Below, in pieces: positions 18,648 to 27,665 of a stretch of DNA of 64,000 nucleotides. The DNA comes from Calothrix sp. NIES-2100 (GTDB lineage Bacteria; Cyanobacteriota; Cyanobacteriia; Cyanobacteriales; Nostocaceae), in assembly GCF_002368195.1 (NCBI RefSeq), contig NZ_AP018178.1, positions 5,980,145 to 6,044,144 of the forward strand. Reading direction: 5' to 3'. Under the pieces are notes generated by a model that did no database searches, was not told the origin of the DNA, and worked only from the letters and a program-made list of their open reading frames with translations. Position numbers and translations under genes: made by a program. The first letter of the stretch is position 1. Each line of letters opens with the position of its first letter.

Positions 18648-19070
18648 GAAGAACTCCAGAAAATATTTTTCTCAAAAATTGCGCCAGTTCAACTGATGTG
18701 TGGATCATAATTCTTTTTATGTGAATTTTATACAATAGCTGGTAAATGATTGCAGCCATGCGTAAAAGAGATTTATTGCTTCTGGTATACACTCAAGCTT
18801 GATAGACAACCCTATTGGAAGAGTGAAAATAATTTTTTATTTGTTATATCTATAATTAGGTTTTTGAGTTAATCTACTCAGCTAAATATTAAAATCGGCT
18901 TCTCTCTAAGTTGGGATTTATGCTTAAGCGACGAATGTGTATTAATCACATTTTCTCAATTAATAATAATTTTCGCTTAATTAGTGAAATATGACAAAGG
19001 TCATTTCCCGTATTAGCCAATACAAAATATTTGCTGAACAAATATAAAAATATAACCGAGAACAATTTAT
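18648..19070. other. Divergent intergenic region upstream of mrp
   Basis: AT-rich, no gene. A short dyad ATGAC-aaag-GTCAT lies near 18992 upstream of the 19071 gene and could be an operator, but at five bases per arm it is weak evidence. Confidence 0.4.
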
Positions 19071-19478
19071 ATGCAACCTAGAGAAATATGGCAAAACTAT
19101 CAAGTACTAGATGTATCTTCTAACCCAACCACCTCTAACGAAGTTCAAACTCAACCTGCAAAAATTGATAATCTAATACTCAGTGATACATTTATCGCCC
19201 AGTCAGGAACTTTTTTAGCTTTTGTGGTTTTTTGGGGTGGAATATTAATAATTGCCACGAGAAAATTGAAGTTATTATCTGATCGTCAGCTTACTGAACC
19301 AATGAATGATTGTGCTAACTTACCTTGTATAAAATGCCGTTATTTTGCCAGAAATCATTATCTAAAATGTGCTGTGCAGCCATCAATAGCGTTGACTAAA
19401 GACGCAAATAATTGTGCTGATTACCAGCCTAAGAGCGAAGTAGGTACTGTGGACTGGGGGCTAAGGGTTAAGGATTAG
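19071..19478 (+). CDS. Small cysteine-containing membrane protein, unknown function
   Basis: I do not recognise a named family. The 135 residues have a soluble N-terminus of about 40 residues, one transmembrane helix (AQSGTFLAFVVFWGGILIIAT, about residues 44-63) and a C-terminal domain with five cysteines: CANLPCIKC, YLKCAVQ and NNCADY. This spacing could bind a metal or an Fe-S cluster, or form disulfides. It lies 95 bp before a copper-type operator and the DUF305 gene, on the same strand, so a link to metal handling is possible but unproven. Confidence 0.6.
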   Translation: MQPREIWQNYQVLDVSSNPTTSNEVQTQPAKIDNLILSDTFIAQSGTFLAFVVFWGGILIIATRKLKLLSDRQLTEPMNDCANLPCIKCRYFARNHYLKCAVQPSIALTKDANNCADYQPKSEVGTVDWGLRVKD

Positions 19479-19572
19479 GAGTTAGGTATTAGCACAAAAA
19501 TTTTGATGAGTTAGTAGTCAGCAAAAAGCGTGCTGAATAATCCAGGACTGAAGCACAAGCACAAAGCGGAGA

Positions 19573-19589
19573 TTTCATCCTAATTTCAT
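19573..19589 (+). promoter_or_regulatory. TTTCAT-N5-TTTCAT direct repeat (CopR-like operator)
   Basis: TTTCAT occupies 19573-19578 and 19584-19589, giving the 11-bp phasing expected for a tandem OmpR-family dimer. The same perfect repeat occurs at 22667-22683 before the RND operon. In Synechocystis, CopR is reported to use this motif at copMRS and copBAC. A TATGTA -10-like box lies 15 bp downstream. The gene served is the DUF305 (CopM-like) lipoprotein at 19750. Confidence 0.75.
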
Positions 19590-19749
19590 TTCGGGCTGTC
19601 AAACTATGTATTGAAGGGCAGTAGTCACGTATAGAGCGATTATCTGGGTAATTGTTTTACCCAAGAAAAAAATAAATTACCAAAAAGCTTGACTCTCCAC
19701 TCAACTAGAGATTGCTTAATGAAATCAGGATTCTATGGAAATCATCCTT

Positions 19750-20469
19750 ATGCAACTCCCTACTCGGAAACACAACTTTTTGGTATTTACTTTTGTAGCG
19801 ATCGCTTCTTTGTCCAGTAGTCTGTTAACAGCCTGTTCTACAACTACTTACCGCACCAGAACCCAAACACCAGTACCATACATTACTACCCGCGATACTA
19901 GCGATAAACAACAGAGCAAGCAGCATGGTGGAATGGATCACAGTGGTATGAACCACAGCATGGCGATGGATTTAGGCCCAGCTGATGCTAACTATGATTT
20001 ACGCTTCATTGATGCGATGATTCCCCACCATCAGGGAGCAATCCTCATGGCTAAGGAAGCACAGCAAAAATCAAAACGCCCGGAAATTAAAAACCTATCA
20101 GGCGAAATTATCAAAGCCCAGAACCAAGAAATTAGCCAGATGAAAAGCTGGCGCACAGCTTGGTATCCGAAAGCGGGAGATAAACCAATGGCTTATGATG
20201 CTCAAAAGGGTCAGATGATAGAGATGTCATCTGAGCAAATGCAAGCCATGATGATGAACATGGACTTAGGTGCTGCTGATGCAGAATTTGACCTACGCTT
20301 TATTAACGCCATGATTCCCCATCATGAAGCAGCTGTGACAATGGCCAAAGATGCTTTGCAAAAATCCCAGCGTTCTGAAATTAAGAACTTAGCTCAAGCA
20401 ATTATCAAAGCACAAGATACTGAAATTAACCAAATGAAACAGTGGCGAACAGCTTGGTATAACAAGTAA
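19750..20469 (+). CDS. Double-DUF305 lipoprotein, CopM-like metal-binding protein
   Basis: There are 239 residues from ATG 19750; the frame opens five codons earlier at 19735. A lipoprotein signal (FVAIASLSSSLLTAC) gives Cys29 as the lipidated residue. A His/Met-rich linker (HGGMDHSGMNHSMAMD) follows. Two DUF305 repeats come next, each with DANYDLRFIDAMIPHHQGAI or ADAEFDLRFINAMIPHHEAA, and each ends with a QMKxWRTAWY motif. DUF305 proteins include CopM, a periplasmic copper-binding protein. The rich Met/His content and the upstream CopR-like operator support Cu binding in the periplasm or outer membrane. Confidence 0.85.
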   Translation: MQLPTRKHNFLVFTFVAIASLSSSLLTACSTTTYRTRTQTPVPYITTRDTSDKQQSKQHGGMDHSGMNHSMAMDLGPADANYDLRFIDAMIPHHQGAILMAKEAQQKSKRPEIKNLSGEIIKAQNQEISQMKSWRTAWYPKAGDKPMAYDAQKGQMIEMSSEQMQAMMMNMDLGAADAEFDLRFINAMIPHHEAAVTMAKDALQKSQRSEIKNLAQAIIKAQDTEINQMKQWRTAWYNK

Positions 20470-20517
20470 ATCACCTCGAATTAGGAATTACCAATTACGA
20501 ATTGGTATAACCACTTA

Positions 20518-20696
20518 AGCTCGACTTTATCCAAAATTAAGAACTCGGCTTTCCTGAGCTTGCAAAAATCCTGGTTTTTTGGCAAATACTTTTTCCATAT
20601 CACTAATCTGCGATTTTGTTCAAAAACTAAAACTACCGTCCCGCCAAGGTTTTAGCGTCTGGTTTTCGTTTTCGTAAAAATGGATAAAGTCGAGCT
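20518..20696. repeat. MITE-like element, 16-bp inverted ends, provides patatin stop codon
   Basis: The ends AGCTCGACTTTATCCA (20518-20533) and its exact complement (20681-20696) enclose 147 bp, 179 bp in all. Flanks read TTA on the left and TAA on the right, compatible with a TA target duplication. The right end overlaps the last codons of the leftward patatin gene, whose TAG stop is at 20695-20697. No transposase is inside. Confidence 0.65.
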
Positions 20697-22404
20697 AAGA
20701 CAATATTTGAGGATGAGAAGAGAACTTATCCCAATCTATTACTAAGGCATCCCAAAGAATCTTAACATCATCAGGATATGAACTAGGGTTATTTTTATAA
20801 TTGCGAGTAATATAAACCATTAAGTTGTAGCAAATATTGACTTGACCAGCAATAATCAAATTATCTAATTGGTTATCTTCAGTAAACCAAAGAGTAGTTG
20901 GCATATTTGCAGCAGCATCAATGACTTTGAGAATTTCCGGTGATGCTGGTTGGACTCCTGGTAATTTAGTTGGTTTACTACCAGTTCTTAATTTGTAAAT
21001 TAGATTAGCAATGATTTTTTGTTTAGCTGGGTTATTATCTTTATCTTCGGCTTTATTATATTGTTGATAAATAAAAGTAAAACCCATTTGGCGAATACGG
21101 TTCATGAATACTGAACCAGCCATCGCTTGTAAAGAGCTTAAACGTAAATAAATACCATTAACTACTTGGTTAACTGTTAATTTTTTTAAATCGTTCCAAG
21201 CAAGTATACCAACTTGAGGTATTAGCGGTAAAATTCGGTTTTTAATAATATTTCGCCCCCATAAGAGAATAAAAGCGGTTATAGTCGCTAGTAAAATGGG
21301 TATAACATATAAGAAAAAATCTAGCCAAATAAATTCACCGCTGATATAGTCTTTAATTGATTCATAACCTGTTGTTACTAATGTAAATATACAGAATAAA
21401 ATTATTATGTTTGACAACCAATCAATTGCTTCTAAAGTCAGTTGACTAACTTTTATCGCTTTGGGAAAAGAATAAAAATCACCAGGTCTTTGATCAACGT
21501 CAGAGATAATAAATAAATCTAGTACAAAATTATTGCGTTTATTAGCTAACCACAAACTTTCAATTCCTTGGTTGTCATAAATTCCTCCATCCATCAAAGC
21601 AATATCTTGAGTTTGTTCATCATCTAATAATGGCACTTGGCTATATTCTCTTGCTAGTTCTTTATCTGGTATTAGTATATTTTCATCTACAAATTCTTGG
21701 TTAGTATCTGATTGGGTAATTCTATTAGATACTGTTTTTTGGACATTCTGGAAAGCGGTCTCTTTTGACCAATTAAAATCTCCTGGAAAAGCCAAAGGTT
21801 CAAAGCCACCAGGAAAACAGGAAGACGCTGCTACAATATCGGCAATTCTGATGTCTGCGGCATCAGATTCATTAATTGATATATGACCATTACCAATTTT
21901 GGCGTTGGAGTTGGTACTACGCTGAAACCGAAAAGCTAATCCACTGCGAAATTCTGTGGCGTTAAAGATGACTTCTTTTAAAGGAATATTAGCGTTGATA
22001 ATATCCCCAAAGCGATAGGCTCTGCCATGAGAATCTTGCAGAAAAGTTTCTGCGTAAACTTCGGCACTAGCAGTAATTAAATCGGTTCTTAATGATGGTG
22101 TAGTCGATTTTCTTGTATTTAGTTTTTTTAAAGCTAATTCTACGAGTTTGGTATTTTTCAAAAAACTATAATATTCTTGATAAAATTCCTGAAAAGATTT
22201 TCCTTCTACTAAAGATAAAGTATATTTTGCTCCTGTAAATGTTCCTCCAGATACGGTAGATATCATTTTGACTTGCTTCAATAAATCGACCCGATTTAAA
22301 TAAGACAATAGTCCTAAATGAAATACCGCAGCCCGATAACCGCCGCCTGACAATGCTAGTCCAATATTTTGAGGTAAATTTGATTTCTCAGAAGTGTGAG
22401 TCAT
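20695..22404 (-). CDS. Patatin-like phospholipase with membrane segments
   Basis: The protein has 569 residues. The N-terminus has the oxyanion motif LALSGGGYRAAVFHLGLLSYL and the nucleophile region STVSGGTFTGAKY near residue 48. The usual GxSxG appears here as TVSGG. The catalytic Asp motif is ALMDGGIYDNQG near residue 267. Two hydrophobic helices (NIIILFCIFTLVTTGY and FFLYVIPILLATITAFILLWG) are near residues 325-380, so the enzyme is probably membrane-anchored. It would hydrolyse acyl esters of membrane lipids. It is divergent from the RND operon across a 347-bp region containing the CopR-like site. Confidence 0.85.
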   Translation of the reverse strand: MTHTSEKSNLPQNIGLALSGGGYRAAVFHLGLLSYLNRVDLLKQVKMISTVSGGTFTGAKYTLSLVEGKSFQEFYQEYYSFLKNTKLVELALKKLNTRKSTTPSLRTDLITASAEVYAETFLQDSHGRAYRFGDIINANIPLKEVIFNATEFRSGLAFRFQRSTNSNAKIGNGHISINESDAADIRIADIVAASSCFPGGFEPLAFPGDFNWSKETAFQNVQKTVSNRITQSDTNQEFVDENILIPDKELAREYSQVPLLDDEQTQDIALMDGGIYDNQGIESLWLANKRNNFVLDLFIISDVDQRPGDFYSFPKAIKVSQLTLEAIDWLSNIIILFCIFTLVTTGYESIKDYISGEFIWLDFFLYVIPILLATITAFILLWGRNIIKNRILPLIPQVGILAWNDLKKLTVNQVVNGIYLRLSSLQAMAGSVFMNRIRQMGFTFIYQQYNKAEDKDNNPAKQKIIANLIYKLRTGSKPTKLPGVQPASPEILKVIDAAANMPTTLWFTEDNQLDNLIIAGQVNICYNLMVYITRNYKNNPSSYPDDVKILWDALVIDWDKFSSHPQILS

Positions 22405-22751
22405 GGAATTTTTACTAATAAATTGAGTTTATCTAGTTTGCGCAATCCTTACCTTAAGGGCGATCGCTTGCATCATTTAGTCAATAACATCAGCAAAAAG
22501 CCCCCTAATTCCGCAATCTGCCATAAAAAGGGCTAGATTACGCAAATTAGCATTATTCTAAATTCAAGATAACTTGTATTAAATATTGCTTAACATAAGT
22601 ACAGCGAATTTACGGGATTCATTTTTGACTTTAGGCTCTAAATCATCAGAGTTTGTCAGTGCTTGATTTCATCCCAATTTCATTTCCAGATGAAAGACTG
22701 GGAATTATAGCTTTGTTTACGCTGTCCATAAATAAAGAATTCCTGATAGCG
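22405..22751. other. Divergent regulatory region, patatin / RND operon
   Basis: This region contains the CopR-like direct repeat at 22667-22683, an inverted half-site (ATGAAA) at 22690-22695 and a TATAGC -10-like box near 22706. An open frame runs from 22653 into the adaptor gene, but its first 33 codons overlap the operator and are unlikely to be translated. Confidence 0.6.
22667..22683 (+). promoter_or_regulatory. Second TTTCAT-N5-TTTCAT direct repeat
   Basis: TTTCAT at 22667-22672 and 22678-22683, matching the site at 19573-19589 at 15 of 17 positions including the spacer (CCCAA against CCTAA). It is 68 bp before the adaptor start and is a likely response-regulator site controlling the efflux operon. 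Confidence 0.75.
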
Positions 22752-24407
22752 ATGTCCAACTCTCTGCGTTCCCAAGCACCTACAACAATTTACTCTATTT
22801 CTGGCGCACTACTGAGCCTGCTTATGTTGGCAAATTCCGCAGTAGTTTTAGCCCACGGCGGACATGGTAATGAATTTCAAGGAGGAACTGAAGCTAATTC
22901 AGCTACCACAGCTATTCAAGTTGATGCGCAAACAGCTAAACGGTTAGGAATTAAAGTCGAAGCAGTTAAACGCCAGCCGCTAGCTGTTGGTATAAAAACC
23001 ACGGGACAGATTGAAACTTTACCCAGCCAAAAAGTAGAGGTAAATACCCCAATTGCTAAGGCGAAAGTGGTGGAGTTGTTGGTGGAACCGGGTGCTACAG
23101 TGAAAAAAGGTCAAGCAGTAGCTGTGGTATCTAGTCCTGATTTGGTAGAATTGCGGGTTAATTCCCAAGAAAAGCTCGCAGAAGGTCAGGCAGATTTACA
23201 ACAAGCTTTAGCTGATTTAAAATTAGCGCAGCAAAACCGCGATCGCTATCAAGAAATAGCCGCTGCTGAAATTGCCCAGGCGCAGACTCAAGTTGCATTT
23301 GCTCAAGAAAAGTACAACAAAGATCAACAGTTAGTCAATGCTGGTGCTTTACCCCAACGCACCGCCCTGGAATCTCAAACCCAATTAGCTCAAGCTAAGG
23401 CGGAACTCACTAAAGCTAGCAGTCGCCGGGAAGTGATTGAGGCAGAAAATCAGCTAAAACGTTCGACTTCCGCAGTTGAAGTGGCAAAATCGCGGATTAA
23501 ACTTAGTTATACCACTTATCAAACTCGGCTTTCGCAATTGGGAACCCGCGCCAATGCTCAAGGATTAGTGACGGTGGTATCGCCTATTACTGGTAAGGTT
23601 AGCGATCGCGAAGTTACTCTCGGTCAATCATTTGAGGATACAGGCGGTAAATTGATGACCATTGTCAATGACAGCCGGGTTTTTGCCACAGCGAATATTT
23701 ATGAAAAAGATTTAAATAAAGTTAGAACTGGTCAACGGGTAAATGTTAAAGTTGCTGCTGTATCTAACCGTATTTTTACAGGAATAATTACCCGGATTGG
23801 CTCTGTAGTGGAAGGGGAAACGCGAGTTGTACCAGTACAAGCCGAACTGGAGAACTCTGGCGGATTGCTCAAACCGGGAATGTTTGCGGAACTGGAAGTT
23901 TTAACAGCGCAAACATCATCAGCTATTTTAGCTATCCCCAGTGCGGCGGTAGTGGATGCAAACGGTAAGAAACAGGTTTATCTGCAAAATGGTAACGCTT
24001 ACCAGCCGGTGGAAGTTACTTTGGGTGAAACTTCTGGCGATATGGTGGAGGTAAAGACAGGTTTATTTGAAGGTGATTTAATAGTTACACAACGCGCTCC
24101 GGAACTTTACGCACAATCCCTGCGGGGGAGTGGCACTTCTCTCCGAGACGCTCCGCGAACGACTTCGCTCAGTGCGCAAGCAGGGGAGAAAAATGTTAAT
24201 TCTTCACTTCCTTTGTGGGTTGGAATTGGGGGAGGAGTTGCACTTTTCGGTGTAGCTTTTATGGGTGGTGTGTTCTGGGCTAGTCGTCGCAGCAAACATC
24301 AATATCCATTAACTACAGCGCCAGCAGATGTATCGCCTCAATGGGTTGATAACCATCACGTAGCAAATCAGGATTCAGAAATCACGATTGATACGAAGTT
24401 GAGATAA
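22752..24407 (+). CDS. HME-RND periplasmic adaptor (CusB/CopB-like)
   Basis: There are 551 residues from ATG 22752. An N-terminal hydrophobic export/anchor segment (ISGALLSLLMLANSAVVLA) is followed by a His-rich start (HGGHGNEF). Then come the lipoyl-like half (VVELLVEPGATVKKGQAVAVVSSPDLVEL), a long alpha-helical hairpin rich in Gln and Ala (about residues 130-260), the second half (VVSPITGKVSDREVTLGQSF), a beta-barrel and a membrane-proximal domain. A C-terminal transmembrane helix (LWVGIGGGVALFGVAFMGGVFWA) is unusual for the family. It would join the RND pump to an outer-membrane channel, which is not encoded nearby. Confidence 0.9.
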   Translation: MSNSLRSQAPTTIYSISGALLSLLMLANSAVVLAHGGHGNEFQGGTEANSATTAIQVDAQTAKRLGIKVEAVKRQPLAVGIKTTGQIETLPSQKVEVNTPIAKAKVVELLVEPGATVKKGQAVAVVSSPDLVELRVNSQEKLAEGQADLQQALADLKLAQQNRDRYQEIAAAEIAQAQTQVAFAQEKYNKDQQLVNAGALPQRTALESQTQLAQAKAELTKASSRREVIEAENQLKRSTSAVEVAKSRIKLSYTTYQTRLSQLGTRANAQGLVTVVSPITGKVSDREVTLGQSFEDTGGKLMTIVNDSRVFATANIYEKDLNKVRTGQRVNVKVAAVSNRIFTGIITRIGSVVEGETRVVPVQAELENSGGLLKPGMFAELEVLTAQTSSAILAIPSAAVVDANGKKQVYLQNGNAYQPVEVTLGETSGDMVEVKTGLFEGDLIVTQRAPELYAQSLRGSGTSLRDAPRTTSLSAQAGEKNVNSSLPLWVGIGGGVALFGVAFMGGVFWASRRSKHQYPLTTAPADVSPQWVDNHHVANQDSEITIDTKLR

Positions 24408-24417
24408 ATAATGGTGA

Positions 24418-24515
24418 TGACGGTTGACGGTTGACGGTTGACGGTTGACGGTTGACGGTTGACTGTTGACGGTTGACGGTTGACGGTTGACTGTTGACGG
24501 TTGACGGTTGACTGT
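24418..24515. repeat. Fourteen TGACGGT heptamers between adaptor and RND pump
   Basis: The units are in perfect register. Units 7, 11 and 14 are TGACTGT; the other eleven are TGACGGT. This is a short tandemly repeated repetitive sequence typical of heterocystous cyanobacteria. It lies within the 162-bp gap between two genes that should be co-transcribed. Confidence 0.95.
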
Positions 24516-24569
24516 TAGGAACTATGTGGTGAGCAGGATTTTTAATCTCAAATCTAAAATTGTATAACG

Positions 24570-27500
24570 ATGCTTAGTGCGATAATTAAGTGGGCGATCG
24601 CTCGTCGTTGGCTAGTGGTTCTGAGTGCAATTATCCTGATGATTTGGATATTTCGCACAATTATCCAAATGCCTTTGGATGTTTTTCCTAGTTTTGCACC
24701 ACCGCAAGTGGAAATTCAAACTGAAGCGCCAGGACTCGCGCCGGAAGAATTGGAATCTTTGGTAACTTTACCGATTGAAAGTGCAATTAATGGTACTCCT
24801 GGGGTGACAGCAGTACGTTCATCTTCAGCTGCGGGGATTTCTGTTGTCACAGTCATTTTTAATTGGGGAAGTGATATTTATCAAGCTCGCCAGTTGGTAA
24901 CTGAGCGATTACAACAAGCACAAAGTAAACTACCAGCCGGGGTAGAAACGCCGCAAATTTCTCCTACTAGTTCCCCGATTGGTACTGTATTGCAATATGC
25001 TTTTACTGCGGAAACTACTGCTTTAATGGAAGTGCGGCGGATTGTTGATTGGCAAGTGACAAATCGGCTTTTGGCTGTTCCGGGTGTGAGTCAGGTTGTA
25101 GCTTACGGTGGGGATATTCGCCAATATCAAGTATTAGTTGATCCAGAGAAATTAAAAGCTTTTAATGTTACTTTGTCCGATGTAGAAGAAGCAACGGCTG
25201 CGGCTAATATTAATGCTTCTGGTGGCTATTTGATTACGCCTGATCGCGAAAAACTAATTCGGGGTATTGGCAGAATTGAATCGCTCGCAGACTTACAGCA
25301 ATCAGCGATTACTGCCCGGAATGGTACGCCAGTAAAAATATCTGATGTTGCTGATGTGCAAATTGGGGCGGCTATTAAAAGGGGTGATGGCAGTTTTAAC
25401 GGTAAAAAGGCAGTCATCGTCATGATTAATAAACAGCCGCAAGCCGATACACCCACGGTTACCCAGGCGATAGAACAGGCGATCGCCGAAATTAAAGTGG
25501 GCTTACCTCCAGATATCAAAGTCACTCCCACATTTCGTCAAAAAAATTATATAGATTCCTCGATTGAAAATCTTCGAGAAGCTTTAATAGAAGGCAGTAT
25601 TATTGTTGCTTTTATTCTCATTCCCTTTTTGATGAATTGGCGTAACCTCATCATCTGTTTAAGTGTACTTCCCTTATCTTTGTTACTAGGAATATTGCTT
25701 TTAAATTGGTTAGGACAAGGTTTAAATACAATGACTTTGGGAGGGTTAGGTATTGCCATTGGTTCGGCGGTTGATGATGCAATTATCGATGCCGAAAATG
25801 TCTACCGCAATCTGCGAGAAAATAAATATTCTCCCAATCCTCGACCTGTGTTAGATGTAGTATTTGACGGTTGTCAAGAAGTAAGAGATTCGGTATTTGG
25901 AGCGACAATAATTACTATTGTTGTCTTTGCTCCTGTGTTTGCATTATCTGGGGTAGAAGGTAGCATTTTTATCCCAATGGGGTTAGGCTACATGGCAGCA
26001 GTGATTGCTTCGACTATCACAGCCTTGACGATAACTCCGGCTTTATGTGCAATTTTATTACCTTACGGTCACTTGCCAGAAACCGAACCTTGGGTGGCGA
26101 GATTTTTTAAGCGGCTGTATTATCCACTGTTGACATTTTCGCTGCGGCGTTCGGTAATTATTTTAGTTTTGGCTACTGCTAGTGTAGTCGCTGCTAGTGC
26201 GATCGCGCCTAGTTTCGGCAGAGTGTTTTTACCTGAGTTTCAGGAGCAAACTTTGGTAAATACCATCACTCTCTATCCCGGTGTATCTTTAGAAGCTACA
26301 AATGCGGCTGGTGAAACAATTCAGCAAGCACTCAAAGGCGATGGGCGATTTCCTTATGTACAGTTGCGTTCGGGACGTGCGCCTGGTGATGGGGATGCAG
26401 CTGGGGTGAATTTGGCACATTTGGATATTGAATTGAGCCGCGAAGCTATCAAAGATAGAGCGGGGACAATTAAAAAGCTGCGCCAAGAATTTGCTAAATT
26501 ACCAGGAGTTGCGCCAAATATTGGTGGTTTTATCTCTCACCGGATGGATGAGGTATTATCTGGAGTAAGAAGTGCGATCGCAGTTAAAATTTTCGGTTCG
26601 GATTTAGCAGAACTCCGCACCCTTGGAAGTCAGGTAAATGAGGTTATGAAAACTGTAAATGGTATTGTCGATTTACAACTTGAACCTCAAGTACCCATCG
26701 AACAAATACAAATTAAATTTAACCGTACAGATGCTTCTCGCTATGGTTTAACCGTCGGCAAAATTTCCCAAATTATGGAAACTGCTCTCAATGGTAAAGT
26801 AGTTTCGCAAATCTTAGATAAACAACAAACTTTCGATTTGGTTGTCTGGTTAAAGCCAGATGCACGACAAAATTTAGATACAATTCGCAACTTATTGGTT
26901 GATACTCCTAACGGACAAAAGATTCCCTTAGCCCAAGTTGCCGCAATTGAAAATGGCACAGGGGCAAATACGATTAATAGAGAGAATGTCTCGCGGTTGA
27001 TTGTCGTATCTGCTAATACTAGCGGTAGAGATTTACGCTCGATTGTCAATGAAATTCAAGAAAAAGTTAATCAACAGATACATCCGCCCTCTGGTTACTA
27101 TATCCAGTATGCAGGTCAATTTGAGGCGCAAGAACGAGCCACGCAAAATATCTTAATTTCCAGTGCTATCGCTTTTGTTGCCATTACAGTTATCATGTAC
27201 ATTTCTGTTAAATCTCTTCCTTCCACCGCCATGATTATGATTAACTTACCTTTGGCATTAGTCGGAGGAGTATTTTCAGTAGCTTTTTCTGGCGGTATTA
27301 TCTCTATTGCCTCTTTAGTTGGCTTTGTCACCTTATTTGGAGTTGCAACGCGCAATGGTTTATTACTAGTAGATAATTACAACACCAAATTTGCGCAAGG
27401 AATGCCTTTAAAGGAAGTATTAATTAAAGGTTCAATGGAAAGATTAAACGCTATTTTGATGACAGCCTTTACTTCAGCTTTAGGATTAGCACCCTTAATA

Positions 27501-27644
27501 GTTGACAGCGGACCTGGGAAAGAAATATTACAACCTTTATCAATTGTAGTGTTGGGCGGTTTGGTTACCTCCACAGCTTTAACACTGGTAGTTATACCTG
27601 CTTTATATGCTAAGTTTGGCAAGATTTTGTTACAAAAATCATGA
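24570..27644 (+). CDS. HME-RND heavy-metal efflux pump (CusA/CzcA/CopA-like)
   Basis: This 1024-residue inner-membrane proton antiporter begins MLSAIIKWAIARRWLVVLSAI. Early family motifs are DVFPSFAPPQVEIQTEAPGLAPEE and GTPGVTAVRSSSAAGISVV. The TM4 charged segment GGLGIAIGSAVDDAIIDAENVYRN near residue 395 corresponds to the proton-relay region, and a second transmembrane bundle has FGVATRNGLLLVDNYN near 925. It pumps metal ions, likely Cu(I) by context, from periplasm or cytoplasm through the adaptor. It lies between the adaptor and a small lipoprotein. Confidence 0.93.
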   Translation: MLSAIIKWAIARRWLVVLSAIILMIWIFRTIIQMPLDVFPSFAPPQVEIQTEAPGLAPEELESLVTLPIESAINGTPGVTAVRSSSAAGISVVTVIFNWGSDIYQARQLVTERLQQAQSKLPAGVETPQISPTSSPIGTVLQYAFTAETTALMEVRRIVDWQVTNRLLAVPGVSQVVAYGGDIRQYQVLVDPEKLKAFNVTLSDVEEATAAANINASGGYLITPDREKLIRGIGRIESLADLQQSAITARNGTPVKISDVADVQIGAAIKRGDGSFNGKKAVIVMINKQPQADTPTVTQAIEQAIAEIKVGLPPDIKVTPTFRQKNYIDSSIENLREALIEGSIIVAFILIPFLMNWRNLIICLSVLPLSLLLGILLLNWLGQGLNTMTLGGLGIAIGSAVDDAIIDAENVYRNLRENKYSPNPRPVLDVVFDGCQEVRDSVFGATIITIVVFAPVFALSGVEGSIFIPMGLGYMAAVIASTITALTITPALCAILLPYGHLPETEPWVARFFKRLYYPLLTFSLRRSVIILVLATASVVAASAIAPSFGRVFLPEFQEQTLVNTITLYPGVSLEATNAAGETIQQALKGDGRFPYVQLRSGRAPGDGDAAGVNLAHLDIELSREAIKDRAGTIKKLRQEFAKLPGVAPNIGGFISHRMDEVLSGVRSAIAVKIFGSDLAELRTLGSQVNEVMKTVNGIVDLQLEPQVPIEQIQIKFNRTDASRYGLTVGKISQIMETALNGKVVSQILDKQQTFDLVVWLKPDARQNLDTIRNLLVDTPNGQKIPLAQVAAIENGTGANTINRENVSRLIVVSANTSGRDLRSIVNEIQEKVNQQIHPPSGYYIQYAGQFEAQERATQNILISSAIAFVAITVIMYISVKSLPSTAMIMINLPLALVGGVFSVAFSGGIISIASLVGFVTLFGVATRNGLLLVDNYNTKFAQGMPLKEVLIKGSMERLNAILMTAFTSALGLAPLIVDSGPGKEILQPLSIVVLGGLVTSTALTLVVIPALYAKFGKILLQKS

Positions 27645-27665
27645 ATTTAATTGAGGATTAAATCT

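Noticed and set aside
22653..22751. Upstream start for the RND adaptor
   Set aside because: The 33 extra codons overlap the TTTCAT operator and precede what should be the export signal.
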